In this document: positions 46,312 through 54,191 of the stretch, piece after piece | How positions within the stretch are numbered: position 1 is the first letter of the stretch | Layout: each line of letters begins with the position of its first letter | The notes under the pieces: generated by a model | The model's input: only the letters and a program-made list of their open reading frames with translations | Database searches by the model: none | Told to the model about the DNA's origin: nothing | Made by a program: the position numbers and the translations under genes | NCBI RefSeq assembly: GCF_029869925.1 | Contig: NZ_CP118605.1 | Location: 3,748,001-3,812,000 of the forward strand | Origin: Microbulbifer bruguierae | Lineage (GTDB): Bacteria > Pseudomonadota > Gammaproteobacteria > Pseudomonadales > Cellvibrionaceae | Direction: 5' to 3' | Length of the DNA: 64,000 nt

Positions 46312-47949
46312 TCATTGACCCGGTGGCGCGTACTGGATTTTATCCAGCAGGTCGCCGAGGCTGAGGCTAGAGCCACGGGCCGGCGGGAATTCCTTCAGGG
46401 ACTCGAGTTCCTCTTTCACCAGTGTCTGCGCGGGCCCCATCAGGTACATGCGCTTGCCAAACCAGTGGATATACATATCCGCCTGGTCCTGCCAGCGCTC
46501 GTAGGGGTCGAGGCGTAGATTGGTGATGTACGGCCAACTTGTATGGTTATGGTAGGCCGTCGAGAGATTACCCGACATATCGGTGAAGGTAATTTTCCAC
46601 TGGTGCCAGCGAACGGCATTGAGACCGCCGTCCGCGTCGAAGTAGTAAATTCTGTCACGCGGGCTGTCCTCCGCTTTCCCGGTCAGGTAGGGCAGCAGGT
46701 TGTAGCCGTCGAGATGCGCCTTGAAGGTTTTGCCGTCGGCCTTGAAGCCGCCTTTCTTCAGCGCTTCCTGAATGCCGGAGTCTTTACCACCGTTGGCCGC
46801 CGCCAGCAGGGTCGGCATCCAGTCGATGTGCGAGGTAATGCCGTTGAAGATGCTGCCCGGCTTGATATGCCCGGGCCAGCGGATAAGTTGCGGAACACGG
46901 AAGCCGCCCTCGGTGGTCAGACCTTTCTCGCCCCGGAAGGCGTGCATGCCGCCCATGTCCGGACCGGTAAAAATCTCAGCGCCGTTATCGGTGGACCACA
47001 GCACGATGGTGTTGTCGGCTACACCCAGTTCATCGAGCTTGTCGAGCAGTTGGCCGGTCTCCCAGTCGAGTTCATCTATAGCGTCAGGGAAAACGCCCTT
47101 GCCGGTCTTATGATACTGCTCCTTGCTCAGGTGTACCCAGACGTGGCCGCGTGTCGAGTTGAACCACATGAAAAAGGGCTTCTCACCACCCGACGCCTTG
47201 TTCGCTTTTACCGCAGCTTCCATCCATTCGAGCGCCTTGGCGGTAACCTCTTCCTCAACGGTCTTCATGCGCTCGACGGTGAGCGGGCCCGTGTCGATGC
47301 ATTTCTGCTTGCCGACTTTGCCCCAGCGCGGTTCCACGGTTGTGTCGACCTTGTCGGTCGCCACACAATCCAGCATCCCGCGTGGGCCGAACTGTTCACG
47401 AAAGCTCTTGCCGTTAAATTCCTTGGGATAGTCGTAGTTTTCAGGCTCTTCCTCGGCATTCAAATGGTAAAGATTGCCGTAGAACCTGTCGAAGCCACGC
47501 ACCGTCGGTAAATACTTGTTCAGGTCGCCGAGATGATTCTTACCAAATTGTCCTGTTTGATAACCATAGTTTTTCAGCAGCTCACCAAGGGTCGGGTCTT
47601 CGATGCGTACGCCATGGTCAACGCCCGGCATACCAATCGTCAAAAGACCTGTGCGAAACGGATTTTGCCCAAGCGCGAAGGAGGCCCTGCCAGCGGTGCA
47701 CGATTGCTGCGCATAGTGGTCGGTAAAGAGCGCACCTTCCTTCGCGATACGGTCGATATTGGGTGTGTTGTAATCCAGCATGCCTCGGTGATAGGCGCTG
47801 ACATTGTCGTGACCGATATCGTCGCCCCAAATGACTAGGATATTGGGTTTCTTGTCCTGCGCATCCACAATTCCGGTAAACAATGCGCCAGTTAAAAGCA
47901 CCGTCGCTGTCAATACCCGTGCAACAGGTTTAAAAATCCTCCGATTCAT
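46312..47949 (-). CDS. Exported type I sulfatase (arylsulfatase family)
   Basis: A 545-residue sulfatase with a signal peptide (to about residue 30), the metal-binding Asp pair in WGDDIGHDN (41-49) and the maturation motif CTAGR (Cys84), i.e. a C-x-A-x-R variant of the sulfatase signature. Cys84 would need conversion to formylglycine. It removes sulfate esters, possibly from an algal polysaccharide. I choose ATG 47949, which starts the signal peptide. The anaerobic sulfatase-maturating enzyme or FGE is not in this window. It begins a run of three same-strand genes. Confidence 0.9.
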   Translation of the reverse strand: MNRRIFKPVARVLTATVLLTGALFTGIVDAQDKKPNILVIWGDDIGHDNVSAYHRGMLDYNTPNIDRIAKEGALFTDHYAQQSCTAGRASFALGQNPFRTGLLTIGMPGVDHGVRIEDPTLGELLKNYGYQTGQFGKNHLGDLNKYLPTVRGFDRFYGNLYHLNAEEEPENYDYPKEFNGKSFREQFGPRGMLDCVATDKVDTTVEPRWGKVGKQKCIDTGPLTVERMKTVEEEVTAKALEWMEAAVKANKASGGEKPFFMWFNSTRGHVWVHLSKEQYHKTGKGVFPDAIDELDWETGQLLDKLDELGVADNTIVLWSTDNGAEIFTGPDMGGMHAFRGEKGLTTEGGFRVPQLIRWPGHIKPGSIFNGITSHIDWMPTLLAAANGGKDSGIQEALKKGGFKADGKTFKAHLDGYNLLPYLTGKAEDSPRDRIYYFDADGGLNAVRWHQWKITFTDMSGNLSTAYHNHTSWPYITNLRLDPYERWQDQADMYIHWFGKRMYLMGPAQTLVKEELESLKEFPPARGSSLSLGDLLDKIQYAPPGQ

Positions 47950-48192
47950 CGCGATTGGGCTCCTGTGGTTTCTGTAGCTAGATCGGAAAAAAGCAACGTC
48001 ACGCGCTATTGGCTGACTTTGTCCGGGGAATCTGTTTGCTGTTGCCTGCACATATTTCAGATTTTTTGTACTTTCCTGAGCTTGCAGCGAATAATTAATT
48101 TAAGAGTAGATATCTTTCATTGGTTGTGAAGATTGGATATACAGGTCTGTTGAAGTTCCCGCCTATTGCTTCGGAAATTCTGTTAGAGAAAG

Positions 48193-48213
48193 TTGGGGGC
48201 AGAGTAAAGTTTT
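48193..48213 (+). repeat. 21-bp direct repeat, left copy
   Basis: TTGGGGGCAGAGTAAAGTTT plus one base; it matches 49215-49235 in 19 of 21 positions, in the same orientation. The two copies enclose 1.0 kb of decayed genes. They look like ends or target copies of a former mobile element. Confidence 0.6.
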
Positions 48214-48271
48214 GGCAGGAATATCTTTTAACCGAGATGCTTAATGAAGCTTGGTAGCGAGCTGATTATTC

Positions 48272-48287
48272 GATGGCGGGAGTCGAA
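48272..48287. other. Outer att-like copy of the tmRNA 3' end
   Basis: GATGGCGGGAGTCGAA is a perfect 16-base copy of the ssrA 3' part at 58105-58120, in the same orientation. It is a candidate far-end attachment site of an ssrA-integrated element. Confidence 0.55.
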
Positions 48288-48768
48288 AAGTTGTCTAAAG
48301 GGCCCATGCTTTCTTGTCTCCTCGGGATCTCCAACTGACTTCCTACGTCACCCAGTGCTAATTCGGGGTGTACCAGATTGGCGAGCTATAGACACGTTCC
48401 TGGATGGTCGCAGGGTGGCTTGTCTCCTTTACATCAATGCCGAAGGGAATGCTCTAGTTGAAGGCATTTGTGGTGCGGTAGTAATTTGGCGTTTGCTGAG
48501 CTGATTGTATCTCTGCTTATTAGCCGAGCTGTTTAACCTACGCGTAGGTCAAATATGGCGTTGCTTGGCGTAGCCATTCTCTGACGACTGTTAGATCTTG
48601 AAAAGTGTGAGATTACTGATCGTCGAGAGTTCTGGAAACATTGACGTTGGGCGGTGCGGCGCTGAAAAGGGTATGAATATGTGTATAAAATAGCGCGGTT
48701 CCGTATCGGGTACTGAAAAGCTCAGTTGGGACGATAGTGCAAAAGAATCGCTTAAATAAGGAAATTTT

Positions 48769-48981
48769 ATGTCTCCAACATCTAAGGAGATGCAGACCAG
48801 GAATGCGATCAATAAAAAGCATAGTGTGGTTGAGCGCTCCTAATGGGGCTTGAAGAGTCCAAAGGTCAGTCAGCTGGTCTCCGACTGGGATTTCGACAGT
48901 ATTGTCTTGCACCACTCGGGAAACTTGATAATGGACAAGCTCAACAGGATGAGGAACAAGCATGGCCTTAACAAACCTTAA
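48769..48981 (+). pseudogene. Remnant of a PGRP-type N-acetylmuramoyl-L-alanine amidase gene
   Basis: ATG 48769 has a good AAGGAA site. The frame reads 24 codons ending SVVERS, then TAA at 48841, and continues in the same frame with WGLKSP, a serine/valine segment and DWDFDSIVLHHSGN before the TAA at 48979-48981. The pattern R-S-x-W-G followed by a hydrophobic strand and HHSGN is the start of peptidoglycan-recognition/amidase domains. GAA to TAA would restore Glu at the stop. The rest of the amidase, with further zinc ligands, is absent, so the gene is both interrupted and truncated. The family call is from this short match. Confidence 0.5.
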
Positions 48982-49138
48982 GCTACCGCTGGCCCTGTTG
49001 GTCATCACCGTGCTATTGCTACTGCTAAAGCTATTTACCGCGATCATCATGCTGCCCGATGATCCGGCGAGCTTTCTGATTTTCCGCTTTTCCCCCTCTC
49101 TGGAAAATTATCTCAGCGGCTTTCCCGAGGGGATGTAA
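48962..49138 (+). pseudogene. Small membrane protein, probably truncated by a stop codon
   Basis: ATG 48962 overlaps the end of the amidase remnant, which suggests past coupling. It encodes 58 residues with an N-terminal hydrophobic helix (LPLALLVITVLLLLLK) and a sequence ending YLSGFPEGM. After the TAA at 49136, the same frame continues with YTVLFADENGMIGEPFYQLV until the direct repeat at 49215, so a CAA to TAA change may have cut the gene. No family is recognised. A cognate membrane partner of the amidase is a guess. Confidence 0.4.
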
Positions 49139-49214
49139 TACACCGTGCTGTTTGCCGACGAGAACGGCATGATCGGCGAGCCGTTCTACCAGCTTGTGGT
49201 TCGCTACCTGCATT

Positions 49215-49235
49215 TTGGGGTCAGAGTAAAATTTT
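49215..49235 (+). repeat. 21-bp direct repeat, right copy
   Basis: Second copy of the sequence at 48193-48213 (19 of 21 identical, containing GGGGTCAGAGTAAAAT). It interrupts the reading frame of the small membrane-protein remnant. Confidence 0.6.
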
Positions 49236-49454
49236 GACGTTTCAATTAACACTGTTATGTGTGAAGTCTAAAACTTGGAGTGTCTCTGCGCTTTGCGAGT
49301 AGCTTCGTCAAAAAATGGAGCAGGGCACTGCTAGCCCGTATGGCGGGAGTGATTCGTCGCTTGCGCTCCTCACCCCTGCGGGGCAGCCTGCGGCTGTCTT
49401 AACGCGCTGCGCGCGTTGATCGAACCCTCGCTAAGCGTTCCACTCGCGACAGCT

Positions 49455-49508
49455 CACCAAATTAAAAAGGCCGGTTACCTTGCGGTAACCGGCCTTTTTA
49501 ATTTGGTG
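49455..49508. terminator. Perfect 25-bp hairpin, bidirectional terminator
   Basis: Bases 49455-49479 pair perfectly with 49484-49508 across a 4-base loop. The inner part is AAAAAGGCCGGTTACC / GGTAACCGGCCTTTTT, giving a T run on either strand. It abuts the att-like sequence at 49509. It may be the original terminator of ssrA, displaced by the island. Confidence 0.75.
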
Positions 49509-49524
49509 GATGGCGGGAGTTGAA
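49509..49524. other. Inner att-like copy of the tmRNA 3' end
   Basis: GATGGCGGGAGTTGAA matches the ssrA site 58105-58120 in 15 of 16 positions; the preceding ATTTGGTGG also matches the bases at the ssrA 3' end, with a two-base gap. It is the more likely far boundary of the intact island. Confidence 0.6.
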
Positions 49525-49741
49525 AAGCTTCTCCAACTTATTGATTTATAAAGATTTCATTATCAGTGTCTTTCAGAACCAGTCACTAAACCCGTCCATC
49601 CATGTCAGGTGCCTAATGTTTTGTGAGAGTACTGGCCCCTAGCTCGAGTGGTGCAGATGCTCCTGAGGGACCGGTATGACACAGTCTAAGCCTGTCGAGC
49701 GCTTAGCGAAAAGCCGTAGGCAGGGTTGGATTCTTTAACTG

Positions 49742-52087
49742 TTAGCGTCCATGGCACTTCTTGTATTTCGCTCCGCTTCCGCACGGGCAAGGTTCATTAC
49801 GACCTACTTTCCTTGAGCGAATGGGTTTCGACGAAGCTACTGCCTGTGGTGAACTTACATTTGAGATTCTTTCACTGATGCGTTTAGCGTCTTCAAAAAT
49901 GTGGGCATTTTTTTCAGACTGCACAGAAGGAGCATTAGCCTTAAAGCATTCAGCTTTTGTATAGGCGTCGCCGTTGCCAATCTCAATAAATACGCCTACA
50001 GCCTCCTTAGCCTTTGTAGACAGTGCAACGGCGCTTGCCTTGTCATTGATTTTTTGCCATTCGACTGGATGCTCTGAACTCTGCATCCAGACGAATAGTG
50101 GTTGATCATTGCCAGAAAATGCGAAGTAGCGCTCGGGATGCTGCCCTACCGTTTTTCCTATATCCGACAAAAGCTTGGCAAGATCGTTACGTTCTTGCTC
50201 GCCATAGTTACGGATAAGACTCTCGGCTCCAAGCCATCCTTTTGATCGGGTAGTGTTGAGAGCTCCGAGAAGCCTGATCAATTCTTTAGGGAAATCCTGC
50301 ATCGGAATTGGATTGTCTTCCCAGCTCTCACCCTCGAAGGCTCTGTCGATGATTTTGCTCATGTCATTCCAAACCACAAAGCTCGCGCCACCATCTCTCA
50401 TTTGGTCAGCAATGTCTTCGTCAAAGCGGTTCTTCGTTATGTACGCGCCAAGATGGTCAAACTCATCAAACAGATGAGAGCCTCTCATCCCGGCAACGGC
50501 TTGACGCACTTCCATGTAGTGAGAAAATATTCCTGGCGTCGGTAGCACACGCTTTAGTACGAAAAGATCGTCAATTGACATTGAGATGAACGCATGCTTT
50601 CCGAGAAGCGGTTCAATCTGAGGCAGATCCTTGCAAAAAGAAGAAAAGGGAGAGAATGACTCGACTGTCAATCCAATGGGGAGCATCAAGCGATAGTCAG
50701 ATTGACGAATTCGGCCACACTCTTCATATTTTCCGCCCGTCCTAGTGTAAAGCGGAACTTCATCCGCAGAATCTAGATAATTAAAGAAACGTTCGCATTG
50801 ACTATAAGCCTTAAGGACTAAGTCCTGAACTGATTGGGCATGCCGTTTGAAATCGATCTCGGGGGAAGCAATAGTTGCTGCTGCGCCGGCTTTAGCTTCA
50901 ACGAGGTAGAGCACATCATCGACCAAGACTAGCGTGTCGTTCTCCGTCCACTGTTTAGTCATGGGGTCTTTATAATAAACTTCTTGGTAGATTGTCGCTC
51001 CCGGCAGCTGATCGGCGAGGATGTCTGGAAAAGCTCCTTCGCTCATTGTCTTCTGGCGGTCTTTGAAAGAGTGCTTATAGTCCGGTTTTTTCTGCAGAAG
51101 ATTAAAGAGAAGTGCACGATAACCTGCGTCTCGGGTAAAGCAGGGGTCGACCGCGTAGTAGTCGGATTCAAGTTGGATTAGCGGCTTTTTGCGGACGGGT
51201 AGTGTCCTGTAAGGTGTTCCAGAGAAGTCGCCTTTAGCGAAGAACTCAGTCTCTTCGCCTCGTTGATATGCCAGATCTGCCAATAGTTCTGGCGGTAACT
51301 TCGTGTGACGACTGACATTGGCAACCCCACCACGAAACATGTCGTCAATGGCTCGTCCAGCGACTTTCGATTGATCTTCATTTTCTGAAACCCATGCCTC
51401 CATAACTTCTTCAAGAGGTTTGTTCCGCTCCTTAGCAAAGTTATGAGCCGATTCGAACTGTCTCATCATTTCTTCCATGGCGTTCACATGGCCTGCACGG
51501 GTAGCATTAGCCATATCTTGGAAACCGTCCGCAATCTCGGTTGCCCCAACTCCATAGACCTCTCTCAAGACATCATCATGGGGCGCAAGCACGTAGCTAT
51601 AGAATTCACCTTCTAGGACCTGATAGCGATTCCCTCTTAGCAAAACCCATGTCGATTTCATGTGGAATTCAATGTCCGCTGTCTTAGGACCAAAATCCTG
51701 ATTTCCTGTTTCAGCAGACGAGACCATGGCAAAGGACATGGCTTGCTCTTTCAGCTTAGAGCTTAGTGCGAACAACTCTGTGCATTTCGTTTCATCGAAT
51801 TCGATTTCTTCGGCTGCCGAATCTGATGCTAATACCGCATGAACGTATTCGAGCAGAAACTGTGAGTCATTAATCGTGTCATCAGGCTTTTTTACGTCAT
51901 GCTGTTCGGGATGGTTGCCGGTGCCATCCTTCATTTTCATCAAGCGTTGAGCGTAAATGTATCCAAGAAGGTCTTCAGGAGGCATGGCTAATATTAACGC
52001 ACGCATATCGAGAGCAGTTGCTTCCATTTCTCTTATTAGCGCGGAAACCAATTCTTTCCGTTCCTGTTCATTAGTTAGTAGCGTCAT
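49742..52087 (-). CDS. Large SEC-C protein with a PD-(D/E)XK nuclease-like motif
   Basis: A 781-residue protein of unknown function. The C-terminus (residues 762-780) is a SEC-C zinc motif (CPCGSGAKYKKCHG). In the middle, residues 382-400 read ENDTLVLVDDVLYLVEAKA, i.e. D384, 12 residues, E397-A-K399 on adjacent predicted strands, as in PD-(D/E)XK nuclease cores; Gln421 and Gln430 follow in a helix. No other domain is recognised; the N-terminal 280 residues are mostly helical. It is the main cargo of the island, with two small genes upstream on the same strand. A defence or DNA-processing role is inferred; SEC-C proteins occur with many partners. Confidence 0.75.
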   Translation of the reverse strand: MTLLTNEQERKELVSALIREMEATALDMRALILAMPPEDLLGYIYAQRLMKMKDGTGNHPEQHDVKKPDDTINDSQFLLEYVHAVLASDSAAEEIEFDETKCTELFALSSKLKEQAMSFAMVSSAETGNQDFGPKTADIEFHMKSTWVLLRGNRYQVLEGEFYSYVLAPHDDVLREVYGVGATEIADGFQDMANATRAGHVNAMEEMMRQFESAHNFAKERNKPLEEVMEAWVSENEDQSKVAGRAIDDMFRGGVANVSRHTKLPPELLADLAYQRGEETEFFAKGDFSGTPYRTLPVRKKPLIQLESDYYAVDPCFTRDAGYRALLFNLLQKKPDYKHSFKDRQKTMSEGAFPDILADQLPGATIYQEVYYKDPMTKQWTENDTLVLVDDVLYLVEAKAGAAATIASPEIDFKRHAQSVQDLVLKAYSQCERFFNYLDSADEVPLYTRTGGKYEECGRIRQSDYRLMLPIGLTVESFSPFSSFCKDLPQIEPLLGKHAFISMSIDDLFVLKRVLPTPGIFSHYMEVRQAVAGMRGSHLFDEFDHLGAYITKNRFDEDIADQMRDGGASFVVWNDMSKIIDRAFEGESWEDNPIPMQDFPKELIRLLGALNTTRSKGWLGAESLIRNYGEQERNDLAKLLSDIGKTVGQHPERYFAFSGNDQPLFVWMQSSEHPVEWQKINDKASAVALSTKAKEAVGVFIEIGNGDAYTKAECFKANAPSVQSEKNAHIFEDAKRISERISNVSSPQAVASSKPIRSRKVGRNEPCPCGSGAKYKKCHGR

Positions 52088-52249
52088 GAGAAAACCGTGA
52101 ATCGAAGATATTTCCGGGGGTTGCTAACTCTGTATCCCGATCTATAAAAAGAAGGGGTTGAGAGGCATGGTACTTAAGGAGCGTATGACGCTCATTTCAG
52201 CGGCGCCGGGCGCGTAGCATAACTGATCCTTGCTGCGTCTCTTGCGGCG

Positions 52250-52603
52250 CTAAGCATTAAAGCTAGTAAATATTGATGCAAGTGCCAGGACGCCTGAGAT
52301 AGCTATAGATGCGATTGCTATCCATTTTGCTTGCTTTGATGATTTTACGGCATGTTTGAACTCTTGAAACTGTAGATAGTTAAAAAAAGCTTCAGGTGAA
52401 AGCTTCCACTCATATTCTTCTTCTTCGCTGATATAGCTTTCCTGGGCCGCACTCAAAGAGAAAATCTGATGCTTTATAAAATCAAAATCCGTGTTACTTA
52501 TCCCGCAGCTTGAGTACGCTTCTTTTTTCGTAAATCTCTTTCTGGCAATTGCAAATTCAATCAGCCTTATATATCCATGGTTTTCAATATCATTTATTTC
52601 CAA
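52250..52603 (-). CDS. Small protein with a C-terminal membrane helix
   Basis: A 117-residue protein. The N-terminal 45 residues (RLIEFAIARKRFTKKEAYSS and on) could be a winged-helix-like fold; an acidic stretch follows; a single hydrophobic helix (WIAIASIAISGVLALASIF) lies at residues 93-111. ATG 52603 has an AGGAGA site. It sits 162 bases upstream of the SEC-C gene, and may belong with it. No family is recognised. Confidence 0.6.
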   Translation of the reverse strand: MEINDIENHGYIRLIEFAIARKRFTKKEAYSSCGISNTDFDFIKHQIFSLSAAQESYISEEEEYEWKLSPEAFFNYLQFQEFKHAVKSSKQAKWIAIASIAISGVLALASIFTSFNA

Positions 52604-52661
52604 GTTATCTCCTTAGGGCATAATTCCGTGCGAAACCACGGCTTGCTTTGTGTGCGCAAAT

Positions 52662-52697
52662 AATAGCCGCAATAGCCGCAATAGCCGCAATAGCCGC
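52662..52697. repeat. Four tandem 9-bp repeats
   Basis: Four perfect copies of AATAGCCGC between the small membrane-protein gene and the MtlR-like gene. Confidence 0.9.
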
Positions 52698-52739
52698 GCA
52701 AAAGGCACGCAAAGTAAACTTACGGCTTGTAGTGCTTTG

Positions 52740-53321
52740 TTAGGCATCGCCAACAACTTCTAAGCGCTCTATCTCAGAGCATTTTTCAGCCAATGACCCC
52801 GCTACAGCACTCGCCCATATTTCGAAGGTATGCCGATAACCAGCATTCTTTAGCATATCGCTGAAGTAGTCTTCGCATTTTGGTGGTTCTGTTATGCCAG
52901 CTACTGAAAAAATGTCATCGCGGGTGCCAGTCCAAATCAGTTCCACAAAATCAGAGTTCAATTTTAGAAGGTTTCTTGTTCTATCTTTGACTGATTGAGT
53001 GTCGAAGCTTATTTCTTGCGATAAATGAGCAAAATCATTTCTTAATTTTCTTAGTATGTGAAGGCTCTTTCTAAGCTGTGGACCAATACAACCTGTGCGA
53101 TATGCCAATTCAATTTTTGATGACATGGTACCAACTGGCGCATTTCCGCCATCAAAAAGTGAGTCACTACTTTCGCAGCAAAGCAGAAATCTATTTTTTA
53201 ACAATTCTTCAAGCTGATCTTCGATTTCGGCTGCAGCAATTATGACGCTTCCCCTCACGCTTTCATTTTTCAATGCACGCCAAACTTCCGAAAATTTTTG
53301 AATCATTACTGAATCTTGCAC
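52740..53321 (-). CDS. MtlR/mannitol-repressor-like helical protein
   Basis: A 193-residue all-helical protein resembling the MtlR domain (IIAAAEIEDQLEELLKNRFL, KIELAYRTGCIG, ILRKLRNDFAH). Most island-borne members are unlinked to mannitol genes, and none are seen here, so a repressor role is not implied. The start is GTG 53321 or ATG 53306. Its stop codon falls within GCCTAAC, a sequence also found at the start of integron attC sites. Function unknown. Confidence 0.65.
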   Translation of the reverse strand: MQDSVMIQKFSEVWRALKNESVRGSVIIAAAEIEDQLEELLKNRFLLCCESSDSLFDGGNAPVGTMSSKIELAYRTGCIGPQLRKSLHILRKLRNDFAHLSQEISFDTQSVKDRTRNLLKLNSDFVELIWTGTRDDIFSVAGITEPPKCEDYFSDMLKNAGYRHTFEIWASAVAGSLAEKCSEIERLEVVGDA

Positions 53322-53431
53322 TACTTTTCGCCTAGCCGGTTATTAAATGATCAATGGTGCTATATCTATTTGGCTAATATTTACTGAGCTGCAACTTCAA
53401 GCCCTCCAAAAAAGCCAATATTCAAAATAGG

Positions 53432-53692
53432 TTATAGATAACTGATCAAATAGCAACCAGAGATGTCGAGGCGCTTTCTCGAGTCATCTAGCTCGTTCAC
53501 TAGCTCTTGAGCACATTTCACCCCAACCAGATTAATTACTTTCAGGAGGGTGTGCGCAAATGTCAGTTTTGGATGTTTAGTTTTTTGGTTTAAGAATGTA
53601 GGCATTACGTGCGGCGTGGTGTTTATGCGCTTTTGATATCTTGCTATCCGTCCAGGAATAACCACCCTTGCGCTAGGGGCAGGGTTGGTCAT
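53432..53692 (-). CDS. Hypothetical protein of 86 residues
   Basis: An ATG-started frame in the 870-base gap between the MtlR-like and Rep-like genes. It is basic in the N-terminal half and has no recognised domain or strong ribosome site. It may be spurious. Confidence 0.25.
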   Translation of the reverse strand: MTNPAPSARVVIPGRIARYQKRINTTPHVMPTFLNQKTKHPKLTFAHTLLKVINLVGVKCAQELVNELDDSRKRLDISGCYLISYL

Positions 53693-53733
53693 TGTCGAGT
53701 TTCTAAGCTGGACGTGAGAAAGACTTCCACACT

Positions 53734-53952
53734 TTAAAATTGGTGTTTTTTTTCGATATCAATGGATGTGAATAAAATTATGACCAACAACCCCCCCCAA
53801 AAAAAAATTGTCGTAAATAGAGGATCAATGCGCTGCTGCGGACCCTTAAGTGGGACCCTTGAGGAAGGACCCGCACCCTTAGTTTTGGTTAGGCGTTCTA
53901 TATACCCCTCTGGTTGCCTCTTTGTGTTAACGGTCACAGGCGCCATTGCCAC
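53734..53952 (-). CDS. Hypothetical small membrane protein of 72 residues
   Basis: An ATG-started frame with one hydrophobic segment (FTTIFFWGGLLVIILFTS) near residues 47-64. It lies between the MtlR-like gene and the repeat array. No family is recognised. The frame contains the G/T-rich complement of a nine-C and nine-A tract, so it could be a chance frame. Confidence 0.3.
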   Translation of the reverse strand: MAMAPVTVNTKRQPEGYIERLTKTKGAGPSSRVPLKGPQQRIDPLFTTIFFWGGLLVIILFTSIDIEKKHQF

Positions 53953-54052
53953 ACGTCATAGCTAAGGGGCCATTCAGCCACTCTGTGTTTCGTATGCTCC
54001 CTCTAGCTAGTTAGTTGCCATACGGGTACATGGTATATATCTATAAAGGTGT

Positions 54053-54173
54053 CCGCGTGGCGGCCTAGTGAATGGGGGGAAATCCCGAATACTGGGCCGC
54101 GTGACGGCCTAGGGGGAGGGTAAACTTTCCCCCCGCTGGGCCGTCTGGCGGCCTAGCGTGGGCCGCACCGCGG
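54053..54173. repeat. 44-bp periodic repeat array, possible origin or packaging/control site
   Basis: Three 16-bp copies at exactly 44-bp steps: CCGCGTGGCGGCCTAG (54053), CCGCGTGACGGCCTAG (54097) and CCGTCTGGCGGCCTAG (54141), with a partial fourth (TGGGCCGCACCGCGG, 54159-54173). Each copy is an imperfect palindrome, and the 28-bp intervals hold their own G/C hairpins (GGGGGGAAATCCC; GGGGAGGGTAAACTTTCCCC). The array is just after the stop of the Rep-like gene. It could be a replication origin with iterons, a cos/pac-like site or an operator. Confidence 0.7.
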
Positions 54174-54191
54174 ACATCGGAAAATCGAAAT

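Noticed and set aside
48244..48504. An 86-codon + strand frame
   Set aside because: It runs through the att-like sequence, has no ribosome site or family and lies in decayed DNA.
48613..49050. A 145-codon - strand frame
   Set aside because: It is antisense to the amidase remnant, which has the better ribosome site and family match.
49330..49530. A tRNA gene
   Set aside because: Only a TGGCGGGAGT-like 3' end is seen; no matching D- and anticodon arms can be drawn.
54053..54173. CRISPR array
   Set aside because: Repeats are only 16 bp, spacers are 28 bp and resemble each other, and no cas gene is present.
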